Below are positions 39,386 to 51,774 of a DNA stretch of 64,000 bases, one piece after another (position 1 is the stretch's first letter; the number at the start of each line of letters is the position of its first letter). The position numbers and the translations under genes were made by a program. The DNA lies in the NCBI GenBank assembly GCA_014843695.1, contig CM026387.1, positions 68,370,630-68,434,629 on the forward strand, in the 5' to 3' direction. Below the pieces are notes generated by a model. It did no database searches. It saw only the letters and a list, made by a program, of their open reading frames with translations, and had not been told where the DNA came from. This stretch comes from Archivesica marissinica (taxonomy: Eukaryota; Mollusca; Bivalvia; Venerida; Vesicomyidae).

Positions 39386-41465
39386 AATTTGTATAAACTA
39401 ATTGCTTCAGAAGAAATGATGTGATTCTAATGTACATGCCATTAAGCATTGTTATAATTTTGGTCGTGAAGTTACAACATTGAGAGTAAATATTTCATTG
39501 GTTATTACACGGAAAGTAATAATTTCATTGGTTGTTCATTGAAAAGCAGGAATTTCATTGGTTGTTCATTGAAAAGCAAGGATGATTTCATAGTTATTGA
39601 GTGACGTCACTGTACCTCTGTGCAAATCTTATAACCTTTAATCAAATGACAGGAATCTGACTGTGCAATATTCGCCTCAACAAGCAATAGGTAAACTTTA
39701 ATGCTCTGTATAAATGCGTTCAACATCGGGTTGAAGGGTGGGAATAAACATCATATATATACTACTATATATGCCTACTGACTGCAATTGTGAAGTGCAG
39801 TATAACTTTTGATTTCTTATTAGGCGAGTCCGACTCTCAGTCAAGCAATATTGTACCGTTTACGGTATTGACCTAGTGTTGTTGTAAGCTCAAGATTACA
39901 TTGTTTTGTACACATTGTTTAGTGCTTTTAATGTTTTGGTCCAACATTCATGTGCCATTTAAGTAGATAAAAAATATTACTAATGTGGAGCAGATCATTT
40001 ATGTTTAAGATATTTTTAAATTGTACAATAATAGTTATATTGTTCTAATGGTAGTGTTATATCTGTAAAGATAAATAGTAAGCTGTTTATTATATATTTA
40101 GAGATGTTTTGTCTTTGATCCACAATTACTCTTGAGCTTTGTTGTTGAATTGTGTGAACATTTTCTGCTATCACTTCTTAACTGATTTAGTATCCTATTG
40201 TAATGTCATTATGAATTAATGATTGAAGTAAAATATTAAAATGACCTGGTCAATATACGGACAATATTTAACATTTGTCCCCAGACACAGCATACATATA
40301 TTAAACTGATTGATTGCTAGCTCAGGTCATGCTTCTAGTCATGAGCCCATTATTTGAAATGTTGGACATGTTCACTGATCCCACGGCGCCTCCTCGAGGA
40401 CTGTGGACAGCGTGGATAGTCTCTTCATATTTACCTGCCTGTATAACGAGTCTTCTTCATTGTGTTTACCTTTTTGAATAGATCATGCATACTGCAACAT
40501 TCCACACATTTGATCAACTTGTATATATTCATGTGTATTAAAGTGGTTTTATGTCTTACGTACGTGGGTACCACGTTGGACATAATAGCTCAGTAATAGT
40601 GCACGACACTACATGTCGCCATCATCAGTGTATATACATCACACCACCATTAAACAATTTAATGTATTCATATACTATTCAGGTTTGTATTTTAATATTA
40701 AATCAGGTTTGTATTTTAATATTAAATCATTTTTGTAATTATCCCGACAATATGTGCATCATCTTTGTACAAACGTCCATTATATCCCACCTACCAATAT
40801 TTCTGAGAAGACCATTTTTATCTAACGTTATTATTTGATATTTTCTCGGAGAATGTTTGCATTCCAAGAATATTCCAGTCATGAACAAGAAAGGTGTCAG
40901 TTATTTGCATTCCTTTCGTTTAAATAATAATATCGGACGACAATTCATTAATGTGTTTTTCTCATTTGCAACTGAAAACTATGGAAATATGTCGCAGAAT
41001 TTCATTAGAATTGCGTTGTTGCGACACAATTCTAATGAAATTCCATGACATATTCAAATGTCATTTCACCGCTAGCGTGCAAAGGAACACAAGAACTTAT
41101 TACATTTAAGAATTTATAGTTATAATGCATTATACAGTGTAACAAGCTCGAGACATTTCCTGCAATGTGATTGGCTGGTCCCATAAAATGTGCAAATAAT
41201 AAATTTATTGTAAATAATTTGAAATATTTACATCACTTCACATATTTGGTTGAGGACAACAACGAAAATGTACATAAATAATATGGTGAACTGTATTGTT
41301 GTACTCTAGAACTTCCAAGCCGACGCTATTACTGTTCAAACAATTTGCAACCACTAAGCGTTATAGACCAAATCTACAATTACAATATATTTAACCCTGT
41401 ATTATACAGACACTGTTGTTGGATAGTATAGTTCCTTCATATTTTATATATGTATATATTGTTTA
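39386..41465. other. Intergenic DNA between the two convergent genes
   Basis: No gene. A 29-bp-scale repeat (AATTTCATTGGTTGTTCATT, about three copies) occupies 39479-39590. A hairpin lies at 41000-41042 (GAATTTCATTAGAATTG against CAATTCTAATGAAATTC). A segment near 40938-41000 resembles 58500-58570, so it belongs to another dispersed repeat. Confidence 0.5.
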
Positions 41466-41605
41466 TATGAACAAGTTGGCAGTGTCTTATGGAGGTTGGT
41501 GCACCACCAAGTACTGGTTAACCGCTGGAGTCTCCCCAGGAGTTAGGCTAACTGCCCGTTGGTGATATAGCCCTAAATTGTGATGAAGGCGTAAAACCCG
41601 AACAA
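41466..41605 (+). mobile_element. SINE family A, head-less copy
   Basis: Body only: GTTGGCAGTGTCTTATGGAG, GTACTGGTTAACCGCTGGAG and GGCGTAAAACCCGAA as at 17514-17774. Confidence 0.7.
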
Positions 41606-42360
41606 ACAATACATGTATATATGATGTAATACAAGACAAGTGGTGGCGTGGCGCAAATATCCTCGTGCCCAGGGAATTTTAAAATGAATAGTTACCAGTG
41701 TGATTTGTCAGTAGATTTTGGTCTGCAGGTAAATCCTACTGGGTTCGAGGTCAATGACTGCATCGAAAAACCTTGGGTTTGCAGTCCTCGGTGGTAGGTA
41801 TATTGGTCTCAGGGAGTGCATGAAGCCCATTGGTTCAGTAGGTAAATTGTCATGCTCGCGTGCAAGACATCAGTCAATTGCCAAGTATACTGTTGTCATA
41901 CTGGATGGCAAAATTGCTTATGGTATTCCTATCTGCATGAGAGAGAGAGAGAGCAATATTATGTTACAGTGGGCATCTCTAGTCTAGATTCCCGTAAATA
42001 AAATGTTGGGACTGTTTCACTAAACCAGAGTATGAACATTTAATAAAGAGCAATGCCAGGTAGAGAACGTGTGTAATTTATAATTGGGCACTTGTTTTAC
42101 TGGGTATAGAACTATACTTCTGGACACTGGATTGGCTAGATATGGAATATGTTAATAGCTCAAACGCTGTCTGGACCAACTGTTTAGCTCAATAATTATA
42201 TCCTGCAAGTTTTGGTCTACACATGGTAACATTATGGAAAGGAGCAAGTGTGATATTTGTATATAGCTTTGTTTATAATGTACAGCTCATATTTTTGTAT
42301 GCTAAATTTTAAAATAAATAATACCTAAAATATAAGCAGTTGTAATTTGCAATTATTATT
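41606..42360. other. Intergenic, nothing recognised
   Basis: No supported coding sequence, RNA gene or array. There is a short GA run at 41941-41952. Confidence 0.4.
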
Positions 42361-42423
42361 TCACCCCCCTCCACTCACATGTGTGGGTAGTGTACCCCCC
42401 TCCACTCACATGTGTAGGTAGCG
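42361..42423. repeat. 31-bp direct duplication
   Basis: CCCCCCTCCACTCACATGTG plus a short tail is present twice. Confidence 0.9.
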
Positions 42424-42442
42424 TTTGTATATCGATATTTGA

Positions 42443-42530
42443 GACCGTGGAGCCTACCCAGGAACGGTGTTTGGGTAAACGGCTCGCCAGCGCTATAGCC
42501 AAAAATGGTGCCGATTCACCCAAACAAACT
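42443..42530 (+). mobile_element. SINE family A, 3' fragment
   Basis: GTGGAGCCTACCCAGGAACG and GCCAGCGCTATAGCCAAAAA match the 3' third of family A. Confidence 0.55.
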
Positions 42531-43230
42531 TTGCAAAATGTGTTGACCACAACATCAGATAAGTTGTTCTGGAGACCTGATGGAATCCATGGAGAGTAGA
42601 TAGTGTATTAAACCGTGGTTCTAAAAAGGCTCACAGACTCGGCTACAAGGTGAACACTATCCATTACACAAAGTGTGTTGTTTCATCAAGGTCAGATCTA
42701 GATAGTGGCACATTCATATTTGGAAATGGTATGACCACTTTGAAGCTAATAATTACTATCAAAATTATCACAATATTGTATAATGCCTGGTTCATGGTTT
42801 GTACCGCTACAGTTCCGACCCTAGAGTGGCGAAAACGTCGTATACAAGTTGAAAGGTGGTACCAGCACTTTGAAGTTGGCAACTGTTGCAATCTCGTGTT
42901 CATAGCAAAACCAATCACGGCCATGAATTTTTTATGCATCACTCCAGCAATCTAACACGGACGTCTACCCAGAGAGAGTGATTACCTCCACATTAGCCTG
43001 GTTAAAAGTTGCTCTCTGCACAATGTGTTGAACGTTTCTACCAATATCCCTCAGAGCCATTTCAAGATATCAAATGGATAATATTGTACACGACCGTAAA
43101 TCTACGCAATCACTGCCTCAACGTGGTGAATATTTATTTCAAAATCCCCCAAGGAGCAGACACTAGATTATGCATAGATTATACCTTGGTTTAAAGTAAC
43201 GACTTGCACTTTAGTCTTAATATTTGTAAC
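42531..43230. other. Intergenic, nothing recognised
   Basis: Short open stretches occur on both strands, but none shows a domain, a start context or flanking splice signals. Confidence 0.4.
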
Positions 43231-43386
43231 TACAGTCAAACCTGTCCCAAGCAGCCAGCAAGGGAATCACAGATAGTGGCTGCTTACCACAAGTTGCTGT
43301 TTAATAGAGGTCAAATGTATAACAAAGTAACATATTGGGAATCTGAAAATTGACTGCTTAATAGGTGACCACTAGTACAGGTTTGT
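43231..43386. mobile_element. TA-flanked MITE, copy 3 with decayed right end
   Basis: Begins TA-CAGTCAAACCTG and follows the 13096 copy through GTCAAATGTATAA. The right terminus has mutated (ACAGGTTTGTATTT). Confidence 0.75.
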
Positions 43387-43761
43387 ATTTCAAAATTATC
43401 AACCATTGTGGAAGTCACAAGTGTGTATATTAACCTCGACCTAATGCAACTGTCCGGCCCACTATCTACATGGTCTCGATATGCAATACATTCATTCAAA
43501 GATTATCATAATCTCGGTGTGTGTACGACATTGTTAATGGTCAGTTGGCGATAATTTCTGTCATTATTTTGAATGTTTGCTAAAAACGTTTACTAAAAAT
43601 TGTACAGCCATTAATAGTCAGTTTACTGCCAGTTGAAAATCGAATGATTTCTTAATACCAGCAGTCTACGACCGCAATCCCAGTCACAATATCTACTACT
43701 TCAATATGGATGTTCTGGAGCTTTATCCACCATTTCTAATTAATATCCAGTATGCCTCCTG

Positions 43762-43895
43762 GCTCCGATCAAGGTTATAAAACTTTTCTCAGATCTCGAG
43801 CTCTAGTGATTTGATTGGTTGATTCTGATACCTAAGATTGAGTGAACCAATCAGACGCTTGAGAATTGAGTGAGATTGGAGAAAAGCTTTATAAC
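43762..43895. repeat. Imperfect foldback of about 130 bp
   Basis: AAGGTTATAAAACTTTTCTC at the left pairs with GAGAAAAGCTTTATAACCT at the right, with GATTGGTTGATTC/TGAACCAATC pairing inside. Possibly a MITE relic; no target duplication is evident. Confidence 0.7.
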
Positions 43896-44212
43896 CTCCA
43901 GCAGATTTAATCTCGCGTAACAGGAACATCATCCAATACCGTTTCGTGTCATTTTGTCCCACAACTATGCGCACCCAAATCGTTCACAGCTGGAGTCACT
44001 GCCCCCCCCTCCATGTCTAGAGGTGTGTAACTACCCAATGCTCGAGCGGGTCTAGGAACTCTCAATATCAGTTTTGGGATTAACAAGTCAGAAATCCAGA
44101 ATTTAAGAACTTTCGTTTAAAATTAAAGTACTTTCATGGATCTGTGGGAACCGTGCATTAAGTGCCACCATAGACTATGCTGAATGCCCGAGAATCCGGA
44201 TATGTCCATTAT
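43896..44212. other. Intergenic, nothing recognised
   Basis: No coding or repeat signal beyond a short C run near 44003. Confidence 0.4.
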
Positions 44213-44440
44213 GAAGTCATGATAGCTCAGTGGTAGCGCATTCGCTTCATGTGTAAAAGGTCCATAGTTCGAGCACCACTGGAGCAGTTACGATTGTGCC
44301 CTTAGGCAAGGAATTTAAATTTGACATGCCTCTTCTCTCTCCCTCGTGGCGATGGATTCCATAAGGAATGAGGTCTCGAGAGTGATTAATATAAGTTATA
44401 AGAACATGTTTTGCAATCAAGCTAAAATAAATTTGTAAAA
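44213..44440 (+). mobile_element. tRNA-derived SINE, family B, copy 2
   Basis: The head has GATAGCTCAGTGGTAGCGCA (box A-like) and AGTTCGAGCACC (box B-like). The body agrees with 39177-39385 over its full length. Confidence 0.82.
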
Positions 44441-46263
44441 ACTAAAAAACAATATGAAATATTCATGACTGAAGAGTAATCTTAGTAATGCGAGTTATTT
44501 ATTTCAATACAACGAAACCAACCATTCCAACACTAGGCGCTTTCATTTGAATTTTGACAATTGGTTTGAGGGGAACAAGTGCAGTATCGGTAAGGATCCC
44601 TTCACCTTAGCTCAAGGACCATTCCTGTGAAATTTCTTCAAATATGACTTGCCGGCTTCAGATGTATTGTCGGGCTGTGCACACAGGAGATAGAAAACAG
44701 CGACACTAGTGTGGATTTCACTAATTCATTCAAATGTTAGCAACATTTACAATAGAGGCTTTATGTATAAAAGTTCATATAAATAAAGATGAGAAATGCA
44801 TAAATTCACACTCGTGAAAACAGTATAAAACACAAAGCTGCTTTGTTCAACTTGCATCAAACTCTAGATATAGCACATAAACTAGTTTCGTTCATAATCT
44901 ACAAACACTACAAAATAATATAATACATGCAGGTCTTGCAACAAAATCATATGTACCTAGCTTGCATCAGTGTTTACAAATACTAAATATAGTCCATCAT
45001 ATGTCAAAAAGTAACTCCTGGTCATATGAGCAAGTTTGACTGGAAGCCTAGTTCGACTGGAAGCCAAGGTCACCTGGACTGGAAGCCAAGGTCACCTGAA
45101 ATGGAAGCCACGGTCACCTGTACTGGAATCCAAGGCCGACTGAAAGCCAAGTCTATCCAGTTATTACACCATTATTCATGATTTCAACAGACTTTGATTG
45201 AAGGTAAGCAATCAGTACAAAAGCAAGACTTGTATTTAGTCTCAAAAAGAACCAAAAATGGATAATCTACATGGTCAAGCTATAAATCACAAAAGAAAAA
45301 CATTGCCTACATGGTTTTTATGTTCTCATTCTAGATATCAATCATGCATACTGGACCTTTCCAGTTCCAGGTAAATTTTTAAAAGGAACAATAATAAAGC
45401 CCAAGGTGCACTTTATTTTAATATCTCATAATGCAGATTGTTTTCAAGCAAGCAATACATGGTCTTAACATTAAGTAGATCTGCCATTTACTGGATAATG
45501 TTACCATGGAAATATCTAACAAAACATTTATCCACATAAAATAATTATTTATATGTTGTGAATAATGGACATAATTTACATAATGTAAAGCCTTTTCTGG
45601 TCTCGAGGATGCAAGTTTTAATGAGACAAAATGTGCATGATGGCCGATATGTACTAGAACACAGTTTCTCTTGAACTTATAAAACACAACTTTCATGAAC
45701 ACGTGCAACAGATCTGCAGAAAATTCTTTACCGTTTAAGTTTATACATTTATTTTCTGTTATATAATGAGTAGGGTCTGTCATAAATATATAACTGTATA
45801 GAAGTTCAAATACTAGTATGCAAATATCGCATCTTACTAGGAATATATTTCTACAATGTGCATTATCTCGAAGTGTTGCCATGGTACAGCCTCATCACTT
45901 GTACAGATTTCATCAACGTAGTACACAAGTAATAAACGCAATGCTGAATTAATCAGCACACTTACAGCTGTATGCTGGAACGGAGACAACCTACGTTATA
46001 TACCAGAGTGGAAAGTATGCATACAATATCAGCATTCCGCTTACAATCCCAGTTTTCTGTTGATGAAATTAGTTTTAAGTTAGAAAAATCAAACATTTCA
46101 GACATTTCACACCTTACAAATTACACTAAAAACAGAGATTTCAGTGCAGTGTTGAAATATATTTGTAGGAGGTATTGTGTCCGCTTGCAGAGCCCCAATT
46201 TGAGACACGATCAGTCCTGATTTTTGTCCTCGCCAGGTTTTCAGGTGCTACGCGTTACATGCA
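44441..46263. other. Intergenic DNA and likely CCT8 3' untranslated region
   Basis: About 45035-45150 holds five diverged copies of a 22-bp unit (GACTGGAAGCCAAGGTCACC). Directly left of the CCT8 stop (46264) is its 3' UTR, read leftward. TTTATT on the plus strand at 45412-45417 (AATAAA in gene sense) and another near 45746 are candidate poly(A) signals; neither can be chosen from sequence alone. No other gene is seen. Confidence 0.45.
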
Positions 46264-46332
46264 CTAATCATCGTCATCTCGTGCACCACCTCCTCGTGCT
46301 TTGGGACCACCCGCTGCCTTGGCCATGATAAT
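46264..46332 (-). CDS. CCT8: CCT8 last exon (C-terminal tail)
   Basis: 22 codons plus TAG: IIMAKAAGGPKARGGGARDD and two more Asp. The IIMAKPAGGPK-type tail is typical of theta subunits. Confidence 0.93.
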   Translation of the reverse strand: MIMAKAAGGPKARGGGARDDDD

Positions 46333-49300
46333 CTGTAAAATGATATTTTTGGGTTAAATCGAGTGAATTTATGGTGGATGCATATATCACTTTTGATTAG
46401 AGGGATGAAGTTAAAGACCTTGGTGCTAATGAGAAGCCCAAGTGAAGCATTCAGAATACAAACCAATCTCACCACAACCTAATACCCCACCCACTGCTTA
46501 CAGGACTCTTCAATGTCTACTGTGGTCTGGCAGTGGCGTTCATATGTCCATCATAAAATCTAGTGAAACTTTTACGTTGTCAAATTCAAAATATAATGCC
46601 CATCACATGCCTAGCTTTTACAGATTGCCATATGTAGACATGCATAGAGAGTGTACAAGAACTGTAAAATGTGCAAATTACTCCACGCAAATTGTGAGCG
46701 AGAAATCTCAACTGAAAATGTCTATTAAATGCCGATAATTAAAGTGGGAAGTTACCTGGTCGACCTTGAGTACAGTACAAGCAGCTGTCGTAGCGAACTT
46801 GAGACCCCAGTACTTGGCAAGGTAAAGATCAAACAATCCCTGGTCACATATGTCCTTTACACCTGCCCCTTCAGCCTGCAGATACAAACAAATCAATGAT
46901 ATAACTAGGTGCTTACCACACAAATAAACAGTATATTGTTTACGATTAGTTGCTGCAATATCATACATACAACAAGCTCTCCAACTGTAAATGAAACTCG
47001 GAACATTGTTACAGAATGCCACCCTGGTAGAACCATCACTTTTCTGCAAGTCATCTACATAGCTTCCTCACTAGAAAGAATCTAGCCTGTCCACATGCGT
47101 GGATTTATTTTGCCTGGTCTGTCAAAATATATTACACCGAGACTATTAATTGGGCCGTATTGAGTCTCTGATCATATCAACGCCTTGGGGGATTGTCCAT
47201 GTAATTATTGACTCACATTAATCCTATTAATAGGCCTATTAGCATGTGACTTAATGAAAGCGAGGCACTGCAATGTTGATCAAACTTTATAATTGGCCGC
47301 CATTGTTTACGGGTCAACGGAACGATAAATAGTTTTAAAAAAGTACAATGTGAGTCCGATTTGACATATTTACTCAATATTTAAGTCGTCCTTCGTTCAA
47401 TTACGCCGAATCGATCCACTACCATCTAAACGTAATATTTAAAATTCGCCATCTAATCGATATAACACAGAAACAGGAAATTATATGTTTGCAATGTAAA
47501 TGAGTCTACAGGAGCATTCGTGTATCTTCGGAAATGATCGTGTATAATCGTGCCTGTTCGGCGATAGAATTACGTTTCTATATTTAGCGATATTGTAGAG
47601 AAGAGTTGTGGTTCTTCAAATATACACCTCATAAATGATGGTGTAAGTAGACGGCGCTATCAAGTTTCCCCCAGGCTGTCATTTTGCCAGAAGTTAAAAA
47701 TCGATAGACTGGAACCCAGGCTGAAAGAATCCATAATCCACTCACAGCGGAGAGTGGCAATTATCAGCCAGGTATGTTAACCACTATGCCACACACAACT
47801 ACCCCCTCCCCACGATGTTAAACATTATGCCACGCACAACTACCCCCTCCCCACGATGTTAATCACTATGCCACACACAACTACCCCCTCCCCACGATGT
47901 TAATCACTATGCCACACACAACTACCCCCTCCCCACGATGTTAATCACTATGCCACACACAACTACCCCTCCCCACGATGTTAATCACTATGCCACACAC
48001 AACTACTCCCTCCCCACGATGTTAATCACTATGCCACACACAACTACCCCCTCCCCACGATGTTAAACATTATGCCACGCACAACTACCCCCTCCCCACG
48101 ATGTTAATCACTATGCCACACACAACTACCCCCTCCCCACGATGTTAATCACTATGCCACACACAACTACCCCCTCCCCACGATGTTAATCACTATGCCA
48201 CACACAACTACCCCCTCCCCACGATGTTAATCACTATGCCACACACAACTACCCCCTCCCCACGATGTTAATCACTATGCCACACACAACTACCCCCTCC
48301 CCACGATGTTAATCACTATGCCACACACAACTACTCCCTCCCCACGATGTTAATCACTATGCCACACACAACTACCCCCTCCCCACGATGTTAATCACTA
48401 TGCCACACACAACTACCCCCTCCCCACGATGTTAATCACTATGCCACACACAACTACCCCCTCCCCACGATGTTAATCACTATGTCACACACAACTACCC
48501 CACCTCTACCAACGGACGGTTAACCATTATGCCACGCACAACTACCCCACCACTACCAACGGTTAAACATTATGCCACACACAACTACCCCACCACTACC
48601 AACGGACGTTAACCATTATGCCACGCACACCTACCCCACCACTACCAACGGTTAATCACTATGCCACGCACAACTACCCCACCTCTACCAACGGACGTTA
48701 ACCATTATGCCACGCACACCTACCCCACCACTACCAACGGTTAACCATTATGCCACACACAACTACCCCACCTCTACCAACGGTTAACCATTATGCCACG
48801 CACAACTACCCCACCACTACCAACGGTTAACCATTATGCCACGCACAACTACCCCACCTCTACCAACGGTTTAAACATTATGCCACGCACAACTACCCCA
48901 CCACTACCAATGGACGTTAAACATTATGCCACGCACAACTACCCCACCACTACCAACGGTTAACCATTATGCCACGCACAACTACCCCACCACTACCAAC
49001 GGTAACCATTATGCCACGCACAACTACTCCACCACTACCAACGGTTAACCATTATGCCACGCACAACTACCCCACCACTACCAACGGTTAATCACTATGC
49101 CACGCTCAACTACCCCACCACTACCAACTGTTAACCATTATGCCACGCACAACTACCCCACCTCTACCAACGGTTAAACATTATGCCACGCACAACTACC
49201 CCACCTCTACCAACTGTTAACCATTATGCCACGCACAACTACCCCACCTCTACCAACTGTTAACCATTATGCCACGCACAACGACCCCACCTCTACCAAC

Positions 49301-51697
49301 TGTTAAACATTATGCCACGCACAACTACCCCACCTCTACCAACTGTTAACCATTATGCCACGCACAACTACCCCACCTCTACCAACTGTTAAACATTATG
49401 CCACGCACAACTACCCCACCTCTACCAACTGTTAACCATTATGCCACGCACAACTACCCCACCTCTACCAACGGTTAATCACTATGCCACGCACAACTAC
49501 CCCACCTCTACCAACTGTTAACCATTATGCCACGCACAACTACCCCACCTCTACCAACTGTTAACCATTATGCCACGCACAACGACCCCACCTCTACCAA
49601 CGGATAAACATTATGCCACGCACAACTACCCCACCACTACCAACGGTTAACCATTATGCCACGCACAACTACCCCACCTCTACCAACGGTTAAACATTAT
49701 GCCACGCACAACTACCCCACCTTTACCAACGATTAAACATTATGCCACGCACAACTACCCCACCACTACCAACGGATAAACATTATGCCACACACAACAA
49801 CCCCACCTCTACAAACGGTTAACCATTATGCCACACACAACTACCCCACCACTACCAACAGACGTTAAACATTATGCCACGCACAACTACCCCACCTCTA
49901 CCAACGGACGTTAACCATTATGCCAAGCACAACTACCCCACCACTACCAACGGTTAAACATTATGCCACGCACAACTACCCCACCTCTACAAACGGTTAA
50001 ACATTATGCCACACACAACTACCCCACCTCTACCAACGGTTAACCATTATGCCACGCACAACTACCCCACCACTACCAACGGTTAAACATTATGCCACGC
50101 ACAACTACCCCACCTTTACCAACGATTAAACATTATGCCACGCACAACTACCCCACCACTACCAACGGATAAACATTATGCCACACACAACAACCCCACC
50201 TCTACAAACGGTTAACCATTATGCCACACACAACTACCCCACCACTACCAACGGTTAAACATTATGCCACACACAACTACCCCACCTCTACCAACGGTTA
50301 AACATTATGCCACGCACAACTACCCCACCACTACCAACGGATAAACATTATGCCACGCACAACTACCCCACCACTACCAACGGTTAAACATTATGCCACA
50401 CACAACTACCCCACCTCTACCAACGGTTAAACATTATGCCACACACAACTACCCCACCTCTACCAACGGTTAACCATTATGCCACACACAACTACCCCAC
50501 CTCTACCAACGGTTAAACATTATGCCACGCACAACTACCCCACCACTACCAACGGTTAACCATTATGCCACGCACAACTACCCCACCACTACCAACGGTT
50601 AAACATTATGCCACACACAACTACCCCACCTCTACCAACGGTTAAACATTATGCCACGCACAACTACCCCACCACTACCAACGGTTAACCATTATGCCAC
50701 ACACAACTACCCCACCACTACCAACAGACGTTAAACATTATGCCACGCACAACTACCCCACCTCTACCAACGGACGTTAACCATTATGCCACGCACAACT
50801 ACCCCACCACTACCAACGGTTAACCATTATGCCACGCACAACTACCCCACCACTACCAACGGTTAACCATTATGCCACGCACAACTACCCCACCTCTACC
50901 AACAGACGTTAACCATTATGCCACGCACAACTACCGCCCCCCCTCTCTCTGAAACAAAATGGCTGGTTTTCACATATACTATAACAATATGGTGGATATA
51001 TACCTCAATATCAACTCCTACATTTTTCTTGCCTTCCTGGTGAGCAGCATACAATAGGGAGAGTACCTCTGTAGCCTGTAATGTAGAAAACAGAATAAAC
51101 ATTCTGCATCTGTTTGTATTAAAATGTGTCAACAACTTCAAATATGTATTCCACTTAACACACTTGAATTTCTAAAGCAAGCTCAAATGCAATCGATATT
51201 AAGGACATAAATTTATGCAAAGTCATTCAATAATCACAATGTATGACGAAATTATGGACTTTACACACATATGTAGGCCAATACGACACCTTTGACCTCA
51301 AAAAGTAGCCTTGACATTCAAGCAATCTGCCTTAAGGTTGGATGCGGCAACTCGTTATGGCGACCATTTGTTTGTTTTTTGTGTTTAAGGTGTGCACAAC
51401 AGCTTAGGTCATATGGCGACTCTTCAGTTATTATTGGTGGAGGAAGACATGAGGTTCTCCCAAGGAGCAGTATTTCAGGCAGACAAGCACCCATGTAGAA
51501 CCACCAACCTCCACTAACGTGCTGGTTAGCTTCCTCACATGAAAGAATTTGACACCCCCAATGGATGTGAACATTTGTGCACAGCAATCTTTGAACATTT
51601 GTGCACAGCAATCTTAACACAAAACGAATGATAAAAAGTAATAGACGAAACATGAATATGGGATGGCACTAACATGATTTGATTGAAACGTAGACGC

Positions 51698-51774
<77 letters not shown>

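Noticed and set aside
40551..41048. Two short open frames in the intergenic region
   Set aside because: Each is below 100 codons, has no recognisable domain, and lies in sequence with dispersed-repeat similarity.
42664..42955. Overlapping open frames on opposite strands
   Set aside because: Neither has a family match or splice context; likely chance in a stop-poor stretch.
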